Part shown: piece after piece, positions 34,924-41,551 of the stretch
Numbering within the stretch: position 1 is the stretch's first letter
Layout of the letters: each line of letters begins with the position of its first letter
From: an uncultured Pelagibacteraceae bacterium
GTDB lineage: Bacteria > Pseudomonadota > Alphaproteobacteria > Pelagibacterales > Pelagibacteraceae
NCBI GenBank assembly: GCA_902568465.1
Contig: CACFQR010000009.1
Location: 1 to 41,551, forward strand
DNA length: 41,551 nucleotides
Reading direction: 5' to 3'
Translations under genes and position numbers: made by a program
The notes under the pieces: generated by a model
Told to the model about the DNA's origin: nothing
Database searches by the model: none
What the model saw: the letters and a program-made list of their open reading frames with translations, nothing else

Positions 34924-35754
34924 TTACATAGAAGCGTCAAAACCAAACCACTTAATGGCTAGTTCACTAATTTTACCATTTTTTCTTGCTTGGTTAATAG
35001 CCGCATTGAATTTTTTTAGAAGTGCTGCGTCGTCTTTTCTAATTCCGACACCTACTCCATTACCAAATGCTCCTCCAGAAAAGGTTGGACCAACAAGAAC
35101 AACTGGTTTTCCAGATTTTTCTGCATAATCAGTAAAAGCAACAGCTGCTGCTAATGCAGCATCTATTCTTCCTGCAGCTAAATCTAAATTTACTTCATCT
35201 TGAGTTTTGTAAGTTCTAATTTTTACACTACCTACATCTCCAGACTCTAAAAAGTTTTGGTGAATGGTTGCTGTTTGCACACCAATAGTTTTTCCAGCTA
35301 ATGCAGCTGTTAAAGTTTTCAGAGCTTTTTTCGCAGCTCCTCCACCAGTAGATAAATTTATAGCTTTAGGTGTATCCATACCTTCAAGAGATGAACCTTT
35401 CATAACTGCCAAAGAAGCAACTTCATCAGCGTAGCCTTGTGAGAAATTAATTGTTTTCATTCTCTCATCGGTAATTGACATTCCAGCCATAATAGCATCG
35501 TACTTTCTCATTATCAGTCCTGGAATCATTCCATCCCAATCCTGCTCAACTAAAGTACAGTCAGCCTTCATATAAATACAAAGCCAATTAGCAAGCTCAA
35601 CTTCAAATCCAATTAACTTTCCAGATTCGTCTTTTGCATTCCATGGTGGGTAAGCACCTTCTGTTCCTATTCTTATACTATCTGCTTTAACACTTGAAAA
35701 AAGTATCATTAACGCAGCTATAGAAGATAGAAATAATTTAAATTTATTTTTCAT
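34924..35754 (-). CDS. Periplasmic amino-acid-binding protein of an ABC importer (LAO/octopine type)
   Basis: A 276 aa secreted solute-binding protein. The signal peptide is at residues 1-24 (MKNKFK, then a hydrophobic LFLSSIAALMILFSS core, and cleavage after VKA). The mature protein starts with IRIGTEGAYPPWNAKDESGKLIGFEVELA, typical of lysine/arginine/ornithine and octopine/nopaline binding proteins, and has the CIYMKADC cysteine pair and AIMAGMSITDERMKTINFS. Basic amino acids or derivatives are likely but not proven. A strong Shine-Dalgarno (AAGGGGGA) precedes the ATG. Confidence 0.93.
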   Translation of the reverse strand: MKNKFKLFLSSIAALMILFSSVKADSIRIGTEGAYPPWNAKDESGKLIGFEVELANWLCIYMKADCTLVEQDWDGMIPGLIMRKYDAIMAGMSITDERMKTINFSQGYADEVASLAVMKGSSLEGMDTPKAINLSTGGGAAKKALKTLTAALAGKTIGVQTATIHQNFLESGDVGSVKIRTYKTQDEVNLDLAAGRIDAALAAAVAFTDYAEKSGKPVVLVGPTFSGGAFGNGVGVGIRKDDAALLKKFNAAINQARKNGKISELAIKWFGFDASM

Positions 35755-35777
35755 ATTTCCCCCTTAATAAATAAATA

Positions 35778-35783
35778 ATTATA
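35778..35783 (-). promoter_or_regulatory. Candidate -10 box of the amino-acid ABC importer operon
   Basis: A perfect TATAAT on the minus strand lies about 24 bp before the binding-protein ATG, in the 90 bp gap after the speDE stop. The -35 region is only T-rich. The strong AAGGGGGA ribosome site lies between this box and the ATG. Confidence 0.35.
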
Positions 35784-35844
35784 ATAGTAGAGTTAAAAAA
35801 AAGATTATTCCAGAAAAATTATTACGTTAAATAGTTGAATTATT

Positions 35845-36888
35845 TTAAGAATTCATTATAGAAGAGGCGAAATTCCAACGACAATCGAAGCTTGGTATCA
35901 TTGCTTCATCCAATTTAGAGTTACCAAAATTATCTGAAAGGACTTTTATCCAGTTATTCACTTGTTTTGGTTTTTTAGATAAAGTTCCAACTTGTGCTGT
36001 AATCACTCCTCCTGGTTTAAGAATTCTTTTTAGGCCTTTCATATTCTTTGCTGCTAAATCTATGCAAAATTGATCGTCATTAAGATCTACAAAAATTTTA
36101 TCATATTTTGAATCTTTAACTTTTTTAATGCTTTCAAATGCATCTCCCCAAAATGTCTTTACGTTGTTGTTAGCTTTTACATCACCACAAATTTTAGGTA
36201 AATGTTTTTGGCAAACCTTCACAACTTCTGGATCAAGTTCGTACCAATCAACTAAATCAAATCCTTTTGACAATAATTCTCTTGCAACACCACCATCCCC
36301 GCCACCAATTATGGCTGCGCTAGAATTGTCTTTAGATAAACTTAGAGCAGAATTAACAAATTGTCCGCTATATTTTTTTTCATCCTTTTCTGCAACTTGC
36401 AATTCACTATCTATAAACAAAGCGTTACCAAATTCTTCAAGTTTCATTATTTCAATATGTTGACCTACTTTCGAAACAAAATTTTCTAATACATCATTAA
36501 CGATATAATATTTTTGGTGACCTGGTGAGCTGTATATATCTTCATATAAACCTTTGTTACTTCTATCAAAACTCCTAACGACGGCTCTTTCATGTTTAAT
36601 TTCGCCTTTTAATATATCTAAAGCTGTTGTTGGGGATATTTTCCCACATGTAAAGAAGTCAAAACTAATTACACCTCTTTCAGGAAATGTATGAAAGCTC
36701 ATATGACTTTCTGCTAAAAGAGCTACGCAGGTATACCCTTGAGGTTTAAATACCTTTTCAGAGATATTTAACACCTCAATTCTCGCCTTTTTAGCTATTT
36801 TGTATATAACTTTATTGTAAAAATCAGGAGTGTAATCCTTTTTTACTCCTAAAAAATCTATTGTTACGTGTTCTCCAACTTTTTTCAT
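35845..36888 (-). CDS. Fused S-adenosylmethionine decarboxylase-spermidine synthase (SpeD-SpeE)
   Basis: A 347 aa fusion. Residues ~1-115 are a pyruvoyl-type AdoMet decarboxylase: the self-cleavage site is Glu60-Ser61 in LLAESHMSFHTFPE, with processing residues His66 and Cys81 (FFTCG) in place. Residues ~116-347 are an aminopropyltransferase: GHQKYYIVND, FIDSELQVAEKDE, the GGGDGGVARELL loop (195-206), YELDPE (216-221), GDAFESIK (248-255) and VDLNDD (267-272). Together they would make decarboxylated AdoMet and pass its aminopropyl group to a diamine, releasing MTA. The usual DE..YHE block is changed to DEKKYSG, so amine preference may differ. Confidence 0.92.
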   Translation of the reverse strand: MKKVGEHVTIDFLGVKKDYTPDFYNKVIYKIAKKARIEVLNISEKVFKPQGYTCVALLAESHMSFHTFPERGVISFDFFTCGKISPTTALDILKGEIKHERAVVRSFDRSNKGLYEDIYSSPGHQKYYIVNDVLENFVSKVGQHIEIMKLEEFGNALFIDSELQVAEKDEKKYSGQFVNSALSLSKDNSSAAIIGGGDGGVARELLSKGFDLVDWYELDPEVVKVCQKHLPKICGDVKANNNVKTFWGDAFESIKKVKDSKYDKIFVDLNDDQFCIDLAAKNMKGLKRILKPGGVITAQVGTLSKKPKQVNNWIKVLSDNFGNSKLDEAMIPSFDCRWNFASSIMNS

Positions 36889-36997
36889 TTTTTAACGACT
36901 CTCTACAATTTTTTTAACTTGTTATTTTATTTTTTACAACTAAAAATTAGTTTGAAATAAGTAAAAATTAGATGTGAATAAGTTAAAGGAGTTCTAA
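36889..36997. other. Divergent spacer between the speD-speE fusion and the aldolase-SDR gene
   Basis: 109 bp, very AT-rich. It holds a short inverted repeat, AACTAA/TTAGTT (36938-36943 and 36947-36952) with a 3-nt spacer, which may be an operator, and a good Shine-Dalgarno AAAGGAG (36985-36991) that supports the GTG start of the aldolase gene. I looked for a SAM-responsive riboswitch in front of the speD half and saw no convincing fold. Confidence 0.45.
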
Positions 36998-39031
36998 GTG
37001 AAAAATAATTGGTCAAAAAAAAATGCAAAAAAATATATAAAAAAGTACAAAAACCTTGGTTTTTCTGCTGATTTGGCACTTAGAGTATATACGACTCGTC
37101 TTTTAGGCAGAAATAAAGAATTGGTTTTACATGGAGGAGGAAATACTTCTGTTAAAACTACAATTAAAGACTTAGATGGGAAAAAATATAAAGTCTTGTG
37201 TGTAAAAGGCAGCGGTTGGGATATGGCAGACATTGAGCCGCCTGGCCTTCCTGCGGTAAAACTCGAACCACTGCTGGCTCTAAAAAATAAAAAATACTTA
37301 TCCGATGAAGATATGGTTGCATACCAAAAAAGAAATTTAATAGACATTAAATCTCCAAATCCTTCTGTAGAAACTTTTTTACATGCTTTCCTTCCATTTA
37401 AATATGTAGATCATACGCATGCTGATGCTGTTCTTAATATAACTAATAGACCAGGTGGATTAAATTTATCTAAAAAAATATTTGGAAATAAAGTTAGCAT
37501 AGTCCCTTATGTTATGCCTGGTTTTATGTTGGCTAAAAAAATACATGAAGTTTATACAAATAATCCGAATATTAATTGCTTAATATTAATGAATCATGGA
37601 ATTTTTACATTCGCAAACGATTGTAAAGAAGCATACGATTTAATGATTAAGTATGTATCAAAGGCAGAAAAAGCTATAAAAAAACTTAAAAGCAAAAAAA
37701 TTAAACAAATTAAAAATTTTTCAACCAAATTTAATCCTCACGATATTGCTCCAATAATTAGAGGATTGCTGTCAGAAAACAAAGATCAAAAATTTATTAT
37801 AAATTATAGATTAAATAATAATTTAAAATATTTTATAAATGGAAAAAATGTAAGATCTTACTCAAGAAAGGGAACTGCCACACCTGACCATGTAATAAGG
37901 GTAAAACCATTTCCTTTAATAATTACTCCTAAAAAAAATTCTACTATTAAAGAATTTGAAATAACAGCAAGAAAAGCTTTTGAAAATTATAGAAAAAAAT
38001 ACATTCAATATTTTAAAGTTAACCACAAAAAAGTTTCAGAAAAAAAAGTGATGTTAGATACATCTCCAAGAGTTATATTAATTCAAAATGTAGGGATGTT
38101 TAGCGTAGGCAAAGATTTAAGTGGTGCAAAAATTGCTGGAGATTTAACAGAAACGAACGCTAAAGTAATTTCTTCTGTCGAAGAAACTTCTACTTATAAA
38201 TTTATTCCTGAAAAAGACCTTTTTGATGTTGAGTATTGGTCTCTCGAACAAGCAAAAATTAAGAAAAAGAAAAAATTGCTAGAAGGACATGTTGTGGTCA
38301 TTACGGGAAGCACCGGAACAATAGGGTTTGAAACTTACAAAATGTTCAAAAGTTATGGTGCAGAAGTTATTTTGCTTGATAATAATTTAAAAAGTTTGGG
38401 CTTAGTTAAATCTCAAATTAAAGATCTTTGTATTCATTGTGATGTTACTAATAAAAAAAGTGTAAAGAAAGCTTTTAAAGAAATATGTGAAAAATTCGGT
38501 GGTATTGATATTTTAATTTCAAATGCTGGAACTGCTCCTGGTGGAGCTATAGGAGATGTAAGTGACGATGTTTTAAGAAAAAGTTTTGAAATTAATTTCT
38601 TTGCTCACCAGAACTGTGCTTCTGAAGCAATTAGTATAATGAGGAAGCAGAATATTAACGGATGTCTTCTTTTTAATATTTCAAAACAATCTGTTAATCC
38701 TGGAAAAAATTTTGGTCCTTATGGTTTACCAAAATCTGCTTTGTTGAGCTTATGTAAGCAATATGCTGTAGATTATGGTTCTTATGGGATTAGATCTAAT
38801 GGTGTGAACGCTGACAGAATAAGAAGCGGCATGATGACTGATCAAATGATTAAGAATAGAGCAAAGGCAAGAGCAGTAACTACTAATGATTATATGAAAG
38901 GCAACTTGTTATTAAACGAAGTAAAGGCAGAAGATGTTGCAAAAGCTTTTTTTCATCTAGCAGTATCTAAAAAAACTACAGGAGCCGTCCTTAGTGTCGA
39001 TGGTGGAAATATAGCCGCTTCTTTAAGATAA
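36998..39031 (+). CDS. Bifunctional class II aldolase / short-chain dehydrogenase fusion
   Basis: A 677 aa fusion in the family annotated as rhamnulose-1-phosphate aldolase/alcohol dehydrogenase. The aldolase half (~1-400) has the phosphate-binding HGGGNTSVK (45-53), catalytic Glu125 and metal ligands His139, His141 and His200 (VDHTHAD, MNHGIF). The SDR half (~428-677) has the cofactor loop GSTGTIG (437-443), NAG (509-511) and the triad Ser562, Tyr575, Lys579 (YGLPK). GTG start with AAAGGAG 6 bp upstream. No rhamnose or fucose gene is nearby; the neighbours make MTA and methylthioribulose-1-phosphate, which I propose as its source of substrate. Confidence 0.88.
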   Translation: MKNNWSKKNAKKYIKKYKNLGFSADLALRVYTTRLLGRNKELVLHGGGNTSVKTTIKDLDGKKYKVLCVKGSGWDMADIEPPGLPAVKLEPLLALKNKKYLSDEDMVAYQKRNLIDIKSPNPSVETFLHAFLPFKYVDHTHADAVLNITNRPGGLNLSKKIFGNKVSIVPYVMPGFMLAKKIHEVYTNNPNINCLILMNHGIFTFANDCKEAYDLMIKYVSKAEKAIKKLKSKKIKQIKNFSTKFNPHDIAPIIRGLLSENKDQKFIINYRLNNNLKYFINGKNVRSYSRKGTATPDHVIRVKPFPLIITPKKNSTIKEFEITARKAFENYRKKYIQYFKVNHKKVSEKKVMLDTSPRVILIQNVGMFSVGKDLSGAKIAGDLTETNAKVISSVEETSTYKFIPEKDLFDVEYWSLEQAKIKKKKKLLEGHVVVITGSTGTIGFETYKMFKSYGAEVILLDNNLKSLGLVKSQIKDLCIHCDVTNKKSVKKAFKEICEKFGGIDILISNAGTAPGGAIGDVSDDVLRKSFEINFFAHQNCASEAISIMRKQNINGCLLFNISKQSVNPGKNFGPYGLPKSALLSLCKQYAVDYGSYGIRSNGVNADRIRSGMMTDQMIKNRAKARAVTTNDYMKGNLLLNEVKAEDVAKAFFHLAVSKKTTGAVLSVDGGNIAASLR

Positions 39032-39039
39032 AAAAATAA

Positions 39040-39243
39040 TTATTTTTCTAGTTCTTTTTTAATTTCTTGTTCACAAAATTTTCTTGCTTTTTTTGCATCA
39101 AATGTTTTAGACTTTTTTTTTTGACCTAATATGCATGCTGAAACTGACTTTTCAAAGTTATATTCGCTAAAATTTGTTTTAATAAAATAAATAAGGATTA
39201 TAGTAATTAAAATAAAAATTACTTTGGAAATATTTTTTTTCAT
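39040..39243 (-). CDS. Small single-span membrane protein, unknown function
   Basis: A 67 aa protein not recognised as any family. It has one hydrophobic helix (~8-22, ISKVIFILITIILIYFI) after a lysine-rich start. A 45-residue charged tail follows, with Cys37 and Cys57 and a basic/acidic C-terminal helix. The 4-bp ATGA overlap with mtnA, as for the other gene pairs of this operon, supports that it is real and translationally coupled. If the tail faces the periplasm, the cysteines could form a disulfide. Confidence 0.6.
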   Translation of the reverse strand: MKKNISKVIFILITIILIYFIKTNFSEYNFEKSVSACILGQKKKSKTFDAKKARKFCEQEIKKELEK

Positions 39244-40316
39244 TTAAAAAGTTTTTTTAACCCTTCCTCAGATGCTTGACAAATACCTTTTTCTGTAATT
39301 AAACCAGTAATATATTTAGCAGGCGTTACATCAAAAGCTAAATTCATTGCTTTGCTTTTTTGTGGGTAAATTAATACTTTTATTATCTTTTTATCTTTAT
39401 CTAAACCTTCGACATGAGTTAATTCCTCCGAATTTCTTTCTTCAATGGGAATATCTTTATAATCCTTTATATTCCAATCTATCGTTGAGCTTGGCAACGC
39501 TACATAAAAAGGAACATTATTATCATGGGCTGCCAATGCCTTTAAATAAGTTCCAATTTTATTGCAAACATCTCCAGTAGATAAAGTTCTGTCAGTTCCA
39601 ACAATGCACATATCCACTTCACCTCTTTGCATTAATATTCCGCCAGTATTATCAGCGATAATTGTATTAGGAATTTTTTCTTCATTAAGCTCGTATGAAG
39701 TTAAATTAGCACCTTGATTTCTTGGTCTTGTCTCATCAACCCAGACATGAACGGGGATTCCTTTTTTATGTGCGTGGTAAATTGGAGATGTTGCGGTGCC
39801 CCAATTGATTGTAGCAAGCCAGCCAGCGTTACAATGAGTTAAGATATTTACTTTATCTTTCTTCTTTTTATAAATTTCTTCTATAATTTTTAATCCATTT
39901 AATCCGATATTTTCACAAAACTTAACATCCTCTTCACAAATTGTTTTTGCTTCATCCAAAGCTACTTTTAATATTTCGTTATTATTAACTCCTGACAGTT
40001 TTTTCATCATTCTGTCTACAGCCCACTTCAAATTAATAGCTGTTGGTCTTGATTGAATTAGATCCTCAGAGCTTTTTTTAATAAAGTTAGGATCATTTTT
40101 CTCCATAATAGCTAAAACAATACCGTAAGCTGCGGTTCCTCCAATTAATGGGGCCCCCCTAACCTCCATAACTTTGATGGCATTAATTGCGTCTTTTACT
40201 GTTTTAAGATCTTTAATTATAAATTGATGAGGTAGTTTTGTTTGATCAATAATTTTTACTGCTTGATTTTTTTCATCAAACCAAATTGTACGATATTCTT
40301 TTCCTTCAATTTTCAT
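39240..40316 (-). CDS. mtnA: Methylthioribose-1-phosphate isomerase
   Basis: Isomerises 5-methylthioribose-1-phosphate to methylthioribulose-1-phosphate. The 358 aa length is that of MtnA, of the eIF2B-like fold. Motifs are RGAPLIGGTAAYG (53-65), HCNAGWLAT with catalytic Cys162, DETRPRNQGANLTSYEL (194-210) and IVGTDRT with catalytic Asp242, then GDVCNKIGTY. The usual GADRI is here GTDRT. It overlaps the GFA-type gene and the small membrane protein gene by 4 bp each, and its substrate is made by MtnP two genes upstream. Confidence 0.95.
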   Translation of the reverse strand: MKIEGKEYRTIWFDEKNQAVKIIDQTKLPHQFIIKDLKTVKDAINAIKVMEVRGAPLIGGTAAYGIVLAIMEKNDPNFIKKSSEDLIQSRPTAINLKWAVDRMMKKLSGVNNNEILKVALDEAKTICEEDVKFCENIGLNGLKIIEEIYKKKKDKVNILTHCNAGWLATINWGTATSPIYHAHKKGIPVHVWVDETRPRNQGANLTSYELNEEKIPNTIIADNTGGILMQRGEVDMCIVGTDRTLSTGDVCNKIGTYLKALAAHDNNVPFYVALPSSTIDWNIKDYKDIPIEERNSEELTHVEGLDKDKKIIKVLIYPQKSKAMNLAFDVTPAKYITGLITEKGICQASEEGLKKLFK

Positions 40317-40720
40317 TGTTTGCTATACCTGCTAAATTTTGGAATATTTTTATCTAAAGAATAATATTTAAGTTTATTTTTTGTAAAAATATTTCTATTT
40401 GTTTTAAGCTTTAGTGATTTATCAAATAAACCTGCAGAAATACTTATTATGTTTGATTTATTCATTTTGAATAAGATGCTGGCGCCACACTTTTTACAAA
40501 AGCCTCTTTGTGCTTTTTTTGATGATTTAAACCACTTTAATGTTCTTTTGGTTATAAATTTTACATTTATGTCTTTTAATGCAGTGTACGCTGCAAAATT
40601 ACCATGTGTTTTCATGCATTGAATACAATGACAGTTAGATACTTGTCGATGAAAACCTTTTGTTTTAAACTTTACACCTCCACACAAACAACTTCCTTTA
40701 GAGCTTAATTTTTTTTTCAT
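40313..40720 (-). CDS. GFA family (CENP-V/glutathione-dependent formaldehyde-activating-like) zinc protein
   Basis: A 135 aa protein with the zinc-binding cysteines of the GFA/Mss4-like fold: CLCGGVKF (11-18), SNCHCIQC (28-35) and GFCKKCGASILF (73-84). The founding member was linked to glutathione-formaldehyde adducts, but that role is disputed and most members are uncharacterised. Here it lies between mtnP and mtnA with 4-bp overlaps on both sides, which suggests a job tied to MTA salvage, perhaps aldehyde or thiol handling. That job is inference. Confidence 0.85.
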   Translation of the reverse strand: MKKKLSSKGSCLCGGVKFKTKGFHRQVSNCHCIQCMKTHGNFAAYTALKDINVKFITKRTLKWFKSSKKAQRGFCKKCGASILFKMNKSNIISISAGLFDKSLKLKTNRNIFTKNKLKYYSLDKNIPKFSRYSKQ

Positions 40721-41551
40721 TTATTTAATACTCTTCCTGCTACTGTTTTTAATTTATCTTTTGTTTTTTGAGTTCTTTTTTCAGGAGCTGTTATAATTGC
40801 TACATCTAAACAGTTGTTTGTAGGATCTTTAGGGTCAATATATTTTTCAAAATTATCTATAAGATTTTTAATCATGCTTTTTGCTTTTGCGGCATTTCCT
40901 AAGAGAACTTTTATTACTTGTTGAACATCAACATTTTCATGATCTGGATGCCAACAATCATAGTCAGTTACCATTGAAACTGATGCATATCTAATTTCTG
41001 CTTCTCTAGCTAATTTTGCCTCAGGCATATTAGTCATTCCAATCACATCTGCTTTCCATGATCTATATAAGTTTGACTCTGCTAATGTTGAAAATTGAGG
41101 TCCTTCCATGACAACATAGGTTCCTCCTTTTTGATAATCAATATTTTCTTTTTTTATTGCTTCTTCACATGCTTTCATTAAACCATTTGATGTTGGGTGA
41201 GCCATTGACACATGAGCGACTATCTCATCATCAAAAAATGTTTTGTTCCTCGCAAAAGTTCTGTCAATAAATTGATCTACGATCACAAACTTCCCTGGAG
41301 GTAAATTTTCTTTTAATGAACCTACGGCAGAAACAGAAACAATGTCTGTTACTCCTGCTTGTTTGAGAGCATCTATATTTGCTCTAAAATTTATTTTTGA
41401 AGGCGATATAAAATGACCTCTTCCATGTCTAGGTAAAAAGCAAACTTCTTTTCCATTATACTTAATTTTTAGAATTTCATCTGAAGGTTGTCCCCAAGGA
41501 GTACTGATCATCAAAAATTCACGTTCTTTAAACTCTTCAACGTCATAGAGG
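40717..41551 (-). CDS. mtnP: S-methyl-5'-thioadenosine phosphorylase (5' end beyond the window)
   Basis: Phosphorolyses MTA to adenine and methylthioribose-1-phosphate. The reading frame runs open to the right edge (LYDVEEFKEREFLMISTPWGQPSDE), and this stretch aligns with residues ~20-45 of MTA phosphorylases, so the first ~20 residues lie outside the window. Motifs are the RHGRGHFISPSKINFRANI phosphate-binding block, SAVGSL, VDQFIDRT, the VMEGPQFSTLAES substrate loop and MVTDYDCW. The C-terminal ~35 residues are lineage-specific. It is the first gene of the operon seen here and overlaps the GFA gene by 4 bp. Confidence 0.95.
   Translation of the reverse strand, partial: LYDVEEFKEREFLMISTPWGQPSDEILKIKYNGKEVCFLPRHGRGHFISPSKINFRANIDALKQAGVTDIVSVSAVGSLKENLPPGKFVIVDQFIDRTFARNKTFFDDEIVAHVSMAHPTSNGLMKACEEAIKKENIDYQKGGTYVVMEGPQFSTLAESNLYRSWKADVIGMTNMPEAKLAREAEIRYASVSMVTDYDCWHPDHENVDVQQVIKVLLGNAAKAKSMIKNLIDNFEKYIDPKDPTNNCLDVAIITAPEKRTQKTKDKLKTVAGRVLNK

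Noticed and set aside
36128-36463. Plus-strand open frame of 111 codons opposite the speD-speE fusion.
   Set aside because: Antisense to the spermidine synthase core; Ser/Pro-rich shadow translation.
36889-36997. Possible SAM riboswitch in front of the speD-speE fusion.
   Set aside because: The spacer is AT-rich with only a short inverted repeat; I saw none of the conserved SAM-II or SAM-V core.
36994-37347. Open frame of 117 codons on the minus strand within the aldolase start.
   Set aside because: It is antisense to the conserved aldolase domain with composition expected of a shadow frame and no ribosome site or homology.
39032-39047. Palindrome AAAAATAATTATTTTT at the aldolase/small-protein convergent junction as a two-way terminator.
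   Set aside because: Perfect but all A-T; in this composition such palindromes arise by chance and the stem would be weak.
1-41551. Mobile element, prophage, CRISPR array or tRNA gene.
   Set aside because: No transposase, integrase, repeat array or tRNA-like cloverleaf was found; every stretch is housekeeping or metabolic.

Overview
The window looks like chromosome from a very AT-rich, streamlined alphaproteobacterium, most likely a SAR11-type (Pelagibacterales) marine bacterium. This is inferred from protein character (Lys/Ile/Asn-rich proteins, short linkers), many 1-8 bp gene overlaps, almost no intergenic DNA over 100 bp, and gene content (citramalate-based isoleucine synthesis, class II DAHP synthase, TSUP exporter, methylcitrate genes, plant-type SBP-dependent amino-acid uptake). 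No tRNA, rRNA, CRISPR, insertion sequence or phage gene was seen. The only stretch of more than about 150 bp without a gene is the 173 bp between nrdA and the phosphohexomutase gene.

Layout. 1-6748 (+): sfsA (3' end), map, then purB-purC-purS-purQ-purL, bolA and grxD, closely packed as one probable transcription unit. 6751-13888 (-): a SAM methyltransferase, rpsD with a good promoter of its own, then a tightly overlapping nadE-cysS-cimA-trmJ unit and a class II DAHP synthase. 13954-17830: pgl (+), converging on glmU-like/glmS (-), then gph (+). The glmU-like gene codes only for the acetyltransferase half of GlmU. 17827-20463 (+): LysE-type exporter, prpB and prpC. 20466-23774 (-): a GYD-domain protein and the class I ribonucleotide reductase nrdA-nrdB. 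23948-25402 (+): phosphohexomutase. 25399-28966 (-): TSUP permease, dusA, rpoZ, MFS transporter. 28970-32146 (+): beta-hydroxyacid dehydrogenase, PNPOx-like flavoprotein, thioredoxin-like protein, GT4 glycosyltransferase. 32135-33512: GT9 glycosyltransferase (-) and a DUF6165 protein (+). 33509-35754 (-): amino-acid ABC importer (two permeases and a binding protein, no ATPase gene). 35845-41551: polyamine and methylthioadenosine (MTA) genes.

The most interesting region is the right end. A fused SpeD-SpeE gene (AdoMet decarboxylase plus aminopropyltransferase, a producer of MTA) is divergent from a fused class II aldolase/short-chain dehydrogenase. That gene in turn converges on an mtnP-GFA-mtnA-small membrane protein operon with 4-bp overlaps. 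MtnP and MtnA turn MTA into methylthioribulose-1-phosphate. No later step of the classical methionine salvage pathway (mtnB, mtnC, mtnD, mtnK) is present. The aldolase-SDR fusion keeps the catalytic residues of both halves and has no rhamnose or fucose genes beside it. I infer that this locus is a compact polyamine-to-MTA salvage module in which the fusion cleaves methylthioribulose-1-phosphate to DHAP plus methylthioacetaldehyde and then oxidises or reduces the aldehyde (a DHAP-shunt-like route). Other notable points are the acetyltransferase-only GlmU, a perfect 14-bp hairpin between the binding-protein and permease genes of the importer, and candidate NrdR boxes before nrdA.
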